From Propionibacteriaceae bacterium (lineage in GTDB: Bacteria; Actinomycetota; Actinomycetes; Propionibacteriales; Propionibacteriaceae), in assembly GCA_030538315.1 (NCBI GenBank), contig JAUNUF010000005.1, positions 11,569 to 50,746 of the forward strand: DNA of 39,178 bases. Reading direction: 5' to 3'. Position 1 is the stretch's first letter. Each line of letters starts with the position of its first letter. The notes under the pieces were generated by a model. That model was given only the letters and a program-made list of their open reading frames with translations, was not told the origin of the DNA and searched no databases. A program made the translations under genes and the position numbers. Shown one piece after another: positions 1 through 7,880 of this stretch.

Positions 1-117
1 GGTGAGCGCGGGGTGGAAGGAGAGCGCGAGTGCCGGGCCCAGCACGATCAGCAGCAGCGCCACGACCACCCCCATCGCCACGCGCAACCCGAGGCGGCGC
101 CAGAGCCGTGCCGTCAC
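1..117 (-). CDS. Partial membrane protein, N-terminus only
   Basis: The reading frame starts with GTG at 117 and leaves the window at its left edge, so only 39 residues are visible. After a basic start (TARLWRRLGLR) there is one hydrophobic segment of about 22 residues (VAMGVVVALLLIVLGPALAL), which suggests a membrane anchor. The GTG overlaps the TGA stop of the DUF4129 gene (GTGA), so the two genes are translationally coupled. In many actinobacteria DUF4129 genes sit with MoxR, DUF58 and transglutaminase genes. Which of these, if any, this one is cannot be read from 39 residues. Confidence 0.6.
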   Translation of the reverse strand, partial: MTARLWRRLGLRVAMGVVVALLLIVLGPALALSFHPALT

Positions 118-818
118 GAGGCACCCCGAAGCTGGCCGGAGAGCTCCTCCAAGGCGGCCACCGCGTGCTCCCTGTCGGCCTCGGTGAGTGCGTGGGTGGA
201 GAACATGGCCTGCCGGTAGAGGTCCGCCAGTTGGGAGATGGCGTGCGGATCTGCCGTGGTGCGGCTGAGGACCTCGAGGGTGAACTCATGGGCCGTCTGC
301 GCAAGATGGCGCCTGATGCCCGTGTCCGCGGCCAATGCTTCGAGCCGGCGCCAGCACTCGACGACGGCACCTTGAACGGCCATGCCGCCGCGCAGGCGCT
401 CTACCGTCTCGGCGACGGTATCGGCGAACTGCTCCTCGTCGAGGTCAACCACCTCCACCGCCTCACCTGTTGGAGCGACGGCGGTCACGCGGCGCAGCCG
501 CACGCGGGCGCGCCAGAGCCGTACGAGGAACCAGACGATGGCCAGCACCACTGCGCCCATGGCCAGCCCCCGCAACAGGTTGGGCAGCCACGCCGGCAGC
601 TCGATGGGGTCGCCTTCGGGCAACTCGAACGGGACCTCTTCGGGCGCCGGGCTCACCGAGGGCGTCTCCTCTGCGGGCGCCATCGTCACCTCGACAGGTT
701 GGGGAGGCGGCCGCAGCTCCACGAGGGCCGGCCGCGGTGCGCTGGCGAGCAGAAAGGTGACAATCAGCACCAGCGCGGCACCGACGACCAGCGCAAGCTG
801 ACGTCGTCGATGGCTCAT
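114..818 (-). CDS. DUF4129-type membrane protein
   Basis: The product has 234 residues. There is an N-terminal membrane anchor (about residues 8-26), a proline/glutamate-rich external linker (about 30-75), a second membrane segment (about 84-104, GLAMGAVVLAIVWFLVRLW), and then a soluble helical domain (about 120-230). The soluble part has the look of DUF4129 domains (AVVECWRRLEALA near 150, then TAHEFTLEVL and LADLYRQAMFS). Such proteins usually accompany MoxR/DUF58/transglutaminase genes at the cell envelope, and their biochemical role is unknown. It is the first gene of a leftward operon. A TAGACT box lies 6 nt before the ATG, so the mRNA is probably leaderless. The family call rests on pattern recognition. 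Confidence 0.75.
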   Translation of the reverse strand: MSHRRRQLALVVGAALVLIVTFLLASAPRPALVELRPPPQPVEVTMAPAEETPSVSPAPEEVPFELPEGDPIELPAWLPNLLRGLAMGAVVLAIVWFLVRLWRARVRLRRVTAVAPTGEAVEVVDLDEEQFADTVAETVERLRGGMAVQGAVVECWRRLEALAADTGIRRHLAQTAHEFTLEVLSRTTADPHAISQLADLYRQAMFSTHALTEADREHAVAALEELSGQLRGAS

Positions 819-824
819 CCAGTG

Positions 825-830
825 AGTCTA
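825..830 (-). promoter_or_regulatory. -10 box of leaderless promoter (DUF4129 gene)
   Basis: TAGACT read on the minus strand, followed by 6 nt (CACTGG) and the ATG at 818. There is no Shine-Dalgarno sequence. The spacing places the transcription start at or beside the start codon. Confidence 0.6.
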
Positions 831-852
831 GCGAGCCAACCCCGCCGGCAGC

Positions 853-1428
853 TCACACCAGAGGAAGCGTGGTGACGCAGGTGGCGCCCTCAGCATCCGA
901 GGAGAACGGGCTCTCGGCCGTCTTGCCGTCCTTGGTCACGACGATGGTGCCCTGCTTGTCCTTGGGGATCCAGAAGCCCACGAACCCGTTGGCGTAGGTG
1001 GTGGCGTCCTCGTCCACCAGCACCTCGCCGTCATCCGTGGTGATGGTGACGTGCACGTCCTCCCCCGCCAGTTCTCCCTGGCAGGTGCCCACGTTGTGGA
1101 AGTAGCAGTCGTGGGTGAAGGTCTCATAGGGCGCCATCGAGAGGTAGAACTCGTCCCCCTCGATGGGAACGACCTGCTCGTTGGTGCCGTCGCTAAGGAT
1201 GAGTTCGTCGTAGCGCACCGAACCCATGACGGACAGCGGCCTGGCCGTCGCGTCCTGATCCAGCGTTTCGATGATCTCGCGCCCGGACTTGCCCGCCAGG
1301 CCGACAGAATCCACAAGGGAGTCCGCTGCCGCTGTGGAGGCAGGCTGGACCGGCGTATCCGACGAGCACGCGGTGAGCCCGCCAATAGCGATCAAAGGTA
1401 CGGCGACAAGGGCTGCCAGACGATTCAT
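853..1428 (-). CDS. Secreted lipoprotein of unknown function
   Basis: The product has 191 residues. The start is the ATG at 1428, because GGGAGG lies just upstream (GGGAGGTAAC-ATG) and the protein then opens with a typical lipoprotein signal peptide (MNRLAALVAVPLIAIGGLTAC, lipobox LTAC, Cys21). A longer open frame reaching to 1602 lacks these features. The mature part has a short Ser/Thr/Ala linker and then a beta-rich region with several Cys residues (HDCYFHNVGTC, GATCVTTLPLV), so a disulfide-bonded extracellular domain is possible. I do not recognise the family. It sits between the desaturase operon and the DUF4129 operon, all leftward. Confidence 0.75.
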   Translation of the reverse strand: MNRLAALVAVPLIAIGGLTACSSDTPVQPASTAAADSLVDSVGLAGKSGREIIETLDQDATARPLSVMGSVRYDELILSDGTNEQVVPIEGDEFYLSMAPYETFTHDCYFHNVGTCQGELAGEDVHVTITTDDGEVLVDEDATTYANGFVGFWIPKDKQGTIVVTKDGKTAESPFSSDAEGATCVTTLPLV

Positions 1429-1504
1429 GTTACCTCCCGGGGGTATCTGGGACCAGCGTGCCACAGCCCCCGGGCGCCCCCTCAGGCGGGGTCGGATACC
1501 GCCG

Positions 1505-2761
1505 TCAGGCCATGGCGACGGCGCGGCGCTGCGGGCGCCATATGCCTCGGGTGTTCTCCACCACGTCACCGATGGCCTCGCGGGCGGCGGCGGCCACCTC
1601 ACGCCAGCGGTTGACGCCTTCGCGCTTGTTGGGCAGCGAGTACCTGAAGACCTTCTTCCACGCCGAGCCCACCTGCTGGTGGAGCGGCCCGGTGACGTAG
1701 CGCAGGCCGTGGCGCTCCATGATTTCCCGGATGCGGGGTGCGATCTGGGCGTACCGGTTGCTGGGGAGATCCGGGAAGAGATGGTGTTCCACCTGGTGGG
1801 ACAGGTTGCCCGTCAGCACGTGCATGAGCTTGGACCCGGTGATGTTCGCCGATCCCAACATCTGGCGCAGGTACCACTCGCCGCGGGTCTCGCCCTCGAT
1901 GGATTCGGTCTCGAACGTCTCCACACCCTCGGGCAGGTGGCCGCAGAGGATCACGGAGTGCGTCCACACATTGCGCAACGTGTTGGCGATGGCGTTGGCG
2001 GCCAGCGTGGTGAGCGCCGAGGTGCCGGACAGCAGCGGATGGACCACGTAGTCCTTGGTGACCTGCTTGCTCAGCTTGGTCAGCATGTTCTTGAGATCCG
2101 CCATGAACTCGTCGTGGGGCCGCTTGCCGTCCTTCCACTCCTTCAACTGCATGTCGTAGGCGGCGATGCCGTACTCGAAGAAGAGGGCGGTGAAGAAGTT
2201 GGTCACCGGCTGGAACAGGTGCTTGAGCTCCCACTCCTGCTCCGGATCCACCCGCATGATGTTGTAGCCCAGATCGTTGTCCATCCCGATCACGTTGGTA
2301 TAGGTGTGGTGCTCCACGTTGTGGGATCGCTTCCACTGCTCCGCAGGCGAGGCGAAATCCCACTCCCAGGTGCTGGAGTGGATCTTCTCGTCGCGCATCC
2401 AATCCCACTGGCCATGGAGGATGTTGTGGCCGATCTCGGTGTTCTCCAGGATCTTCGCGAGGGTGAGCCCCGTCGTGCCCACCAGGAAGGCCGGCGGGAA
2501 CTTCGAGAACAGCAGCACGATGCGGCTGGCCGCCTCGAGGATCCGCTGGGTGCGGATCATGCCGCGGATGTACTCCGCATCCTTGGCGCCACGGCTGGCG
2601 AGCACCTCGTCGCGGAGGGTGTCGAGTTCACGGCCGATCGCCTCGATCTCCTCGGGGCTCAGGTGCGCGATGGGATTGGGCTTGCCAGACGACGACGTCT
2701 CGGCCTGCGCCTGCGGCGTGGTGGTGGTGATGCGGTTGCTGCGCACGGCAGTACTGGTCAT
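1505..2761 (-). CDS. Membrane fatty acyl desaturase, DesA3-like
   Basis: This is a di-iron acyl-CoA/lipid desaturase of 418 residues. All three histidine boxes are present: GHNILHGQ (His112/His116), HNVEHHTYTN (147-152) and HQVEHHLFPDLP (322-327). Hydrophobic stretches lie between them (about 80-105 and 185-205, and around 240-275). The family inserts a cis double bond in membrane-bound fatty acyl chains, using electrons from an NAD(P)H oxidoreductase. Here that partner is encoded directly upstream in the same operon (12 nt apart), the arrangement known for mycobacterial DesA3 (Rv3229c/Rv3230c). The start is ATG at 2761, preceded by GAGGA at about 9 nt. The regiospecificity (probably delta-9) is inferred, not visible. 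Confidence 0.92.
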   Translation of the reverse strand: MTSTAVRSNRITTTTPQAQAETSSSGKPNPIAHLSPEEIEAIGRELDTLRDEVLASRGAKDAEYIRGMIRTQRILEAASRIVLLFSKFPPAFLVGTTGLTLAKILENTEIGHNILHGQWDWMRDEKIHSSTWEWDFASPAEQWKRSHNVEHHTYTNVIGMDNDLGYNIMRVDPEQEWELKHLFQPVTNFFTALFFEYGIAAYDMQLKEWKDGKRPHDEFMADLKNMLTKLSKQVTKDYVVHPLLSGTSALTTLAANAIANTLRNVWTHSVILCGHLPEGVETFETESIEGETRGEWYLRQMLGSANITGSKLMHVLTGNLSHQVEHHLFPDLPSNRYAQIAPRIREIMERHGLRYVTGPLHQQVGSAWKKVFRYSLPNKREGVNRWREVAAAAREAIGDVVENTRGIWRPQRRAVAMA

Positions 2762-2773
2762 GAGTGGGAATCC

Positions 2774-3883
2774 TCAGATCGTGATGCGGCACGCACCGGC
2801 GGCAGCCGATACGCAGGTTTGGATACGGACGGGGTCTTGGGGATCTGCGGTGGTCAGTTCCCCGGTGCGGAGATCGCGGACGCTGCCCTCGGTGAGCGGC
2901 AGCACGCAGTTGAAGCAGATGCCCATGCGGCATCCGGCGGGCATGAGGATGCCGGCGTCCTCGCCGGCATCAAGGATGGTGGTGGCGGCGTCTGCCTCGA
3001 CGGTGCGCTCGGACTGGTCAAATGTGATGGCCCCACCGTCCCCGACAGCGACCACCGCGGCGCGGAAGCGCTCGGTGTGGAGCCGCTCGCGCAGACCGGC
3101 GGCCTCCCAGTGGGATTCCGCGTCGTCGAGCATCGCGGCCGGGCCGCACGCCCACGCCTCGCGTTCGCGCCAATCCGGCACCACGCCGTCGAGTTGGTCA
3201 GGGGTGAGGATGCCATCGTCGGCGGTGAATCTGGTGACCAGCCGGATGCGGCCTGCTGCGTCGAGTGTGCGCAACTCCGCGAGGAAGAGCGACTCCTGAG
3301 CCGTGGGCGCGGAATGCACGACGACGACATCAGCCGGCAGGGGCCGGTTGCGCAGCATGCCCATCACCGGGGTGATGCCGGAGCCTGCGGTGAGGAACAG
3401 CACCTTCGCGGGCGGCGGGTACGGCAGGACGAAATCCCCGGTGGCCCGGTCCAGATGGATGACGCTGCCCGGCCGCAGTGCGCGCGCGACATGGTTGCTG
3501 ACCTTGCCATCCGGGATGCGCCGCACCGTGATGGTGAAGGTGCTGCCGCCCACCGGGCTGGTGATGGAGTAAGCACGCCAGAGGCGCACACCGTCCACAT
3601 CGATGCCGATGCGCGTGTACTGGCCAGGGGTGTGGGGCACCCAGCCGCGGCTGGGGCGGATGGTGACAGTGGTGGCGCCGGGCCCTTCCGGCTGCACCGC
3701 CACCACGCGGCCGCGGAGATCTGCGCCGGAGCCCAGCGGGTTGATGAGGTCGAGGAAATCCTCGGGAAGGAGGGGTGTCGCCAGCGCCTCGGCAACCTTG
3801 CGGATGCCCTTGCCAACCCCCAAAAGGGCGCGCTTGGCGACCGGTCTGGCCTGCGGCTGGGCGGTGACGCCCGAAACGGTCAT
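2774..3883 (-). CDS. Ferredoxin reductase-like electron donor to the desaturase
   Basis: The product has 369 residues with three domains in order: an FAD-binding barrel (RAYSIT at 103-108), an NAD(P)-binding domain (GSGITP at 167-172), and a C-terminal plant-type 2Fe-2S ferredoxin domain with cluster ligands Cys318, Cys323, Cys326 (GCRMGICFNC) and Cys357 (QTC). It passes electrons from NAD(P)H to the desaturase encoded 12 nt downstream, like Rv3230c beside DesA3. The ATG at 3883 was chosen over an in-frame TTG at 3889 because TAGGGT lies 6 nt before it, the leaderless pattern seen elsewhere in this window. The residues before about 50 are an N-terminal extension typical of this subgroup. Confidence 0.92.
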   Translation of the reverse strand: MTVSGVTAQPQARPVAKRALLGVGKGIRKVAEALATPLLPEDFLDLINPLGSGADLRGRVVAVQPEGPGATTVTIRPSRGWVPHTPGQYTRIGIDVDGVRLWRAYSITSPVGGSTFTITVRRIPDGKVSNHVARALRPGSVIHLDRATGDFVLPYPPPAKVLFLTAGSGITPVMGMLRNRPLPADVVVVHSAPTAQESLFLAELRTLDAAGRIRLVTRFTADDGILTPDQLDGVVPDWREREAWACGPAAMLDDAESHWEAAGLRERLHTERFRAAVVAVGDGGAITFDQSERTVEADAATTILDAGEDAGILMPAGCRMGICFNCVLPLTEGSVRDLRTGELTTADPQDPVRIQTCVSAAAGACRITI

Positions 3884-3889
3884 GCCCAA

Positions 3890-3922
3890 ACCCTACGGCA
3901 CCGTAGGTTACGTTTGCGTAAC
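3890..3922 (-). promoter_or_regulatory. Desaturase operon promoter with two overlapping dyads
   Basis: On the minus strand TAGGGT (3895-3890) is a -10 box placed 6 nt before the ATG. It overlaps the perfect dyad CCTACGGCACCGTAGG (3892-3907). A second dyad GTTACG-TTTG-CGTAAC lies next to it (3907-3922), in the spacer/-35 region. The geometry suits a repressor. A TetR-type lipid-responsive regulator is a reasonable guess, but none is encoded nearby. Confidence 0.6.
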
Positions 3923-3981
3923 TGTTGCGTCGCTGGACGGGCGAATGTCCAAGAATTCACCCGCGGGGTGATGGGAGCGAA

Positions 3982-4052
3982 AACTTCGACCCCCGTTTTC
4001 CTGCAGATGTCGCCGTATGGCGAAGATCTGCAGGAAAACGGGGGTCGGAGTT
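3982..4052 (-). terminator. Large palindrome, terminator of the gntP operon (PstI-core repeat, copy 1)
   Basis: Near-perfect hairpin of 71 nt with arms of about 33 nt and a GTAT loop around 4015-4018. The core is TTCCTGCAGATGTCGCC paired with GGCGAAGATCTGCAGGAA. It starts 8 nt beyond the gntP stop and is followed by a T-run on the minus strand, so it can work as an intrinsic terminator. The core recurs at 18015-18055 and 39043-39097, so it belongs to a dispersed repeat family. Confidence 0.8.
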
Positions 4053-4060
4053 TCAGCGAG

Positions 4061-5431
4061 TTACGAGACGAGGGCGAAGACGCCCCAGGTCAGCAGGAAG
4101 CCCACCACTCCGAAGATGGTGGACAGTACGGTCCACGTCTTCAGGCCGTCCTTGACGCTGAGGCCCAGGTACTTGGTGACGATCCAGAAGCCGGAGTCGT
4201 TGATGTGCGACAGGCCCAGGCCACCGAAGGCGATGGCCAGGGTGACCAATGTCATCTGTGTGGGGTTGTAGCCAGCCGCTGCGATGGGTTCGGCCAGCAG
4301 GCCGGCCGCCGTGAGGATGGCGACGGTCGCCGATCCCTGCGAGGCGCGCAGCGCAGCGGAGATCAGGAAGCCGGCCAGGATGATGGGCATGTTCATCGCG
4401 ATGAGGGTGTCCGAGAACGCCGCACCGATGCCCGAGGTGACCAGCACGTTGGCGAACACGCCACCAGCGCCAGTGACGAACACGATGACCGCAACGTCTG
4501 GGAGCGCACCGTCGAGAATGAGGCCACGCTTCTCCAGGTTCCAGCGCTGGTTGTGACCCACCACGAGGTACGCGACGATCACGGCCGTCAGCAGCGCGAT
4601 GGGAGCAGCACCCACCATGCCAGCGAACTTCTGCAGCGGGGATTCCGGCTCCAGCGTCATGTTGCCGACAGTGCCCACCATGATCTGCAGGATGGGCAGC
4701 AGGATCAGGGCCAGGACGGTGCCGGCGCCCAGCACACGGCGCTTCGTGGCGACGCCGCCCTCAGCAGAAACCTCCTCCACGTGCGCAGGCTGGGTGGCCG
4801 GCGACGGAAGCAGCGTGTACTTCTCCGCCTTGAACATCTTGGCGGCGAAGTACCCGATGATGGCGGTGACGATGCAGATGGGCAGGCCCCACAGCAGCAT
4901 CATTCCGTTGTCGGCACCGGTGATGCCGGCGGCGGCCACCGGGCCGGGGTGGGGCGGCAGCGCCACATGCACGGTGAGCAGCGCACCCGCGACGGGCAGG
5001 CCGATGACCAGCGGGTTGACCTTCGCCGCGCGGGCGAAGCCGAACACGATGGGGGCCAGGATGATGAAGCCCACGTCGAAGAACACCGGGATGCCCAGCA
5101 CGAATGCAGCGGCGGTCACGGCAGCGACGACCCGCTTGGGGCCGAGGATCTTCGAGAACTTCTCAGCCAGTGCGTCTGCGCCGCCAGAGACCTCGATGAC
5201 GCGGCCGAGCATGGCACCCAAGCCGACCACGATCATCACTGAGGCGAGGGTGTTGCCCATGCCCTTGGTCATGGTGGGCACGATCTCGAGCAGCGGGATG
5301 CCGGTGGCCAGCGCAGTGCCGAACGACACCAGCAGGAGCGCCACGAAGGCCGACATCTTGATCTTGATGACAAGCAACAGCAGGACGATGATCGCGCCGA
5401 GCGCGATACCCAGAAGAGTTCCAGCACCCAT
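4061..5431 (-). CDS. GntP-family sugar-acid:H+ symporter
   Basis: The product has 456 residues, the normal length for the GntP family, with 12 or more hydrophobic segments throughout. Family sequence patterns include GMGNTLASVMIVVGLGAMLGR, GIPVFFDVGFIIL and ALPPHPGPVAAAG. GntP proteins import gluconate and related aldonic acids with protons across the cytoplasmic membrane. It is the last gene of the operon and begins 3 nt after the ltnD-type gene. The neighbouring dehydrogenase and DUF1537 kinase indicate a four-carbon acid (threonate/erythronate) rather than gluconate as substrate. This is an inference from context. Confidence 0.92.
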   Translation of the reverse strand: MGAGTLLGIALGAIIVLLLLVIKIKMSAFVALLLVSFGTALATGIPLLEIVPTMTKGMGNTLASVMIVVGLGAMLGRVIEVSGGADALAEKFSKILGPKRVVAAVTAAAFVLGIPVFFDVGFIILAPIVFGFARAAKVNPLVIGLPVAGALLTVHVALPPHPGPVAAAGITGADNGMMLLWGLPICIVTAIIGYFAAKMFKAEKYTLLPSPATQPAHVEEVSAEGGVATKRRVLGAGTVLALILLPILQIMVGTVGNMTLEPESPLQKFAGMVGAAPIALLTAVIVAYLVVGHNQRWNLEKRGLILDGALPDVAVIVFVTGAGGVFANVLVTSGIGAAFSDTLIAMNMPIILAGFLISAALRASQGSATVAILTAAGLLAEPIAAAGYNPTQMTLVTLAIAFGGLGLSHINDSGFWIVTKYLGLSVKDGLKTWTVLSTIFGVVGFLLTWGVFALVS

Positions 5432-5434
5432 GGA

Positions 5435-6316
5435 TCAGCCCTTCACCGGCTTGGTCACGTTGATGACGGACGAATCGTCCATGGCGCCCTGACCGCGGGA
5501 CAGGCCCTGCAGGTAGACCTGCTCGGCGGCTGCAGCCACCGGCACGGCCATGCCGACCATCTTCGCGGCAGATGTCACGATGCCCATGTCCTTGACGAAG
5601 ATGTCGACGCGGGACTTCACCTCGGCAGTTTCGCCGTGGTAGGCCTGGATCGCCCGTGGGCCACGATCACCCAGCATGAAGGATGCGGCAGCGCCGGACA
5701 TGAGTGCATCGAGGGCCTTGTGCTGATCGAGCCCGAGCTCACCGGCGAGCGCCAGGGCCTCGGCGCCAGCGGCGATGTGCACGCCGCAGAGTAACTGGTT
5801 GACGGTCTTCATGGCCTGGCCCTTGCCTGGAGCCTCACCCACCCACACGAGGTTGGAGGCCATCGCCTCGAGAACGGGGCTGCAGTGTTCGAACACTTCC
5901 GGGTAGGCGCCGACGGTGACCAATAGGTCGCCCTTGCCGGCACGGGCTGGGCCGCCAGAGACAGGCGCATCGGCCAGACCGATGCCGTCGCCGCCGAGGC
6001 GAGCGGCCACCTCTTCCACGGCCTGGATACCCACGGTGGAGGTGAGGATGACTGAGGCACCCTGCTTCATCCCGGCAACGATGCCCTCGGCGCCGTAGAG
6101 CAACTCTTCCAACTGCTCTTGGTTGCGTACGGCCACCAGGACGACGTCGGCATCAGCCGACGCCTCACGGGCGGAGCCGCGGAGGGTGACCCCGGCGTCG
6201 GCAGCCAACTGGCCACGCTCGGCGGAGATATCGAATCCGGTGACGGTGAAAGTCTCTTGGAGCCAGGTGGCCATGGGCAGACCCATGGCGCCAAGGCCCA
6301 GAACGGCGATGTTCAT
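5435..6316 (-). CDS. NAD-dependent L-threonate/four-carbon acid dehydrogenase (LtnD-like)
   Basis: The product has 293 residues and belongs to the beta-hydroxyacid dehydrogenase family. The N-terminal Rossmann fold begins with GLGAMG (7-12). The substrate-binding signature is DAPVSGGPARAGKGDL (117-131), and the catalytic lysine is Lys170 in GQAMKTVNQLL. The C-terminal helical domain completes the family length. The family oxidises 2-hydroxy acids at a neighbouring hydroxyl. Next to a DUF1537 kinase and a GntP permease, the likely substrate is L-threonate or a related tetronate, oxidised to the 2-oxo acid. The ATG at 6316 has AGGA upstream. The gap to otnK is 19 nt. Substrate identity is inferred. 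Confidence 0.85.
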   Translation of the reverse strand: MNIAVLGLGAMGLPMATWLQETFTVTGFDISAERGQLAADAGVTLRGSAREASADADVVLVAVRNQEQLEELLYGAEGIVAGMKQGASVILTSTVGIQAVEEVAARLGGDGIGLADAPVSGGPARAGKGDLLVTVGAYPEVFEHCSPVLEAMASNLVWVGEAPGKGQAMKTVNQLLCGVHIAAGAEALALAGELGLDQHKALDALMSGAAASFMLGDRGPRAIQAYHGETAEVKSRVDIFVKDMGIVTSAAKMVGMAVPVAAAAEQVYLQGLSRGQGAMDDSSVINVTKPVKG

Positions 6317-6335
6317 TGTTTGTTCCTAACGGTGG

Positions 6336-7766
6336 TTACGAGTTGGAGAGCTTCTGGACCACGTCAGCGAGCGACTCAGCGCCGCCGACGTTGCCTGCGA
6401 AGACGATGTACGGGATGCCTGCAGCAGGGCCGTCCTGGCCGGACCACAGGGAGACGATGCCGGGCAGCATGGGCCCGACGACGTTGGCCCGGCGGAAGCC
6501 GAGGCCCTTCGTGGCCACATCGGACGACGTGATGCCGCCCTTCGCCACCACGAACCTGGGCGCTCGCGCATGCAGCACGCGCTGCACCACGTCCACGACG
6601 GCGGCCGACACCTGGCGCGAGATCTCGAGCGAGGCGTCGCCGTCGGCACCGGTGACCAGGGTGCGCGAGGTACGCACCACTGCGTTGCCATCTGCCAGCG
6701 CGGTGGCGATCTCGTCAGCGACGGCGGCCACGTGACCCTCGCGCTGATCGGGATCGATGATCCTGGCCACCTCTAGCTCCACCTCGAAGGGGGCGTCCAC
6801 CTCTCGCAGGTGGTTGAGCTGACGGGTGGTCAGATCCACGTGGCTGCCCACGACGATGAGGCCACCGGGCGCCACGTCGCGGTCTCCGCGAGAGGCTTGG
6901 ATCTCCTCGACGGTGAGCGGGGCGTGCACGGCCTGGCCGATCCGGGCGCGGGCAAAGGGTGGGCCAACGCGGTAGATGAAGGTGGAGCCAGCCGTCTCGG
7001 CCTCGATCAAGGCGAGGGAAAGTTGACGAAGGTCCTCTTCCTCAACGATGTCGGCGGTGATGATCTGCCGGTTCGTGGCCGAGCGCAGCCGACGGACGAC
7101 CTCGGCGAGGTCCGTTCGCAGCGTGACGAGGTCGATCAGCAGGACGCTGCTGGCCGGGATCGCGCCGTCGCTCTTCTCAGCAACCCACTCCGCCATGGCA
7201 GACGAGGTGTAGCCGAAGGTGGCATCGCGGGCGAATTCGCTCTCCCCCACGGGCACGAAGCCGGCAGCCTTGGAGCCCGCGTAGTGCACACCGTCCACGG
7301 TGATGCGGCCCGCGTCGCCGAAGGCCGGCACCACCACGATGCCGTCCACCTCTGTATCCGTGGCGGCGAGCACGCCCTCGGCGAGGGTCTCAGGTTCGAG
7401 CGGGAAGTGGCCACGCAGCGTCGAATCCGAGCGGGACACGAATGCGATGGGGGCACCGTCGGCTGCTTCGAGGGCAGCGGCCACCACCTCGCGATTTACC
7501 TGCTCGGCATCAGCGGGCGACAGGGACCGCGAGTTGGTCATCACGTAGACGGCGGGCTTGCCGGTGCTGAACGCCCAGCGGAAGTCGTCGACCTCCCACG
7601 CCGTCAGCACCGGAAGGTTCGAAACCGACTGCGTGCCGGTGGGGTCGTCGTCGAGGACGACGTAGACGGTGGTGTCGCCGGCTGCCTCCCGGGCCGCCGC
7701 AACTTCTTCCGCGGTGACCGGCACGACTGCCGGCTTGCCCGCGAGAAGCTCTTCGAATGACTGCAT
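6336..7766 (-). CDS. otnK: 3-oxo-tetronate kinase, DUF1537/OtnK family
   Basis: The product has 476 residues. The N-terminal domain carries the family signature DDDPTGTQ (39-46). The C-terminal nucleotide-binding domain carries KGGITSSDVATKGLG and the terminal FAGNVGG motif. Known family members phosphorylate 3-oxo-tetronate to its 4-phosphate, which an OtnC-type aldolase then decarboxylates. Neither OtnC nor the isomerase OtnI is in this window. The ATG at 7766 was chosen over a GTG at 7775 because AGGAAG then sits at a normal distance (8 nt); with the GTG it would touch the start codon. It is the first gene of the operon, behind a palindromic operator. Confidence 0.88.
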   Translation of the reverse strand: MQSFEELLAGKPAVVPVTAEEVAAAREAAGDTTVYVVLDDDPTGTQSVSNLPVLTAWEVDDFRWAFSTGKPAVYVMTNSRSLSPADAEQVNREVVAAALEAADGAPIAFVSRSDSTLRGHFPLEPETLAEGVLAATDTEVDGIVVVPAFGDAGRITVDGVHYAGSKAAGFVPVGESEFARDATFGYTSSAMAEWVAEKSDGAIPASSVLLIDLVTLRTDLAEVVRRLRSATNRQIITADIVEEEDLRQLSLALIEAETAGSTFIYRVGPPFARARIGQAVHAPLTVEEIQASRGDRDVAPGGLIVVGSHVDLTTRQLNHLREVDAPFEVELEVARIIDPDQREGHVAAVADEIATALADGNAVVRTSRTLVTGADGDASLEISRQVSAAVVDVVQRVLHARAPRFVVAKGGITSSDVATKGLGFRRANVVGPMLPGIVSLWSGQDGPAAGIPYIVFAGNVGGAESLADVVQKLSNS

Positions 7767-7789
7767 GAATCTCACTTCCTCGTGAACTC

Positions 7790-7804
7790 AGACCTCTGAG
7801 GTCT
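7790..7804. promoter_or_regulatory. Perfect 15-bp palindrome, probable GntR/FadR operator
   Basis: AGACCTC-T-GAGGTCT lies 24 nt upstream of the otnK start and between otnK and the FadR-type regulator gene. Odd-centred palindromes of this size in the promoter region are usual for FCD-type GntR regulators, which often control the adjacent catabolic operon. Binding by the neighbouring regulator is an inference. Confidence 0.7.
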
Positions 7805-7880
7805 AAGCAATCATAAACGAGGAGGGGTCATTTGGCTAGAGTTTTGGGTGATATTCCTTCACCTGGAAAGACACCCCTTG

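Noticed and set aside
1271..5242. Long open frame on the plus strand of more than 1300 codons
   Set aside because: It runs antisense through the lipoprotein, desaturase, reductase and gntP genes, whose family motifs are clear on the minus strand. Its translation has no recognisable domain.
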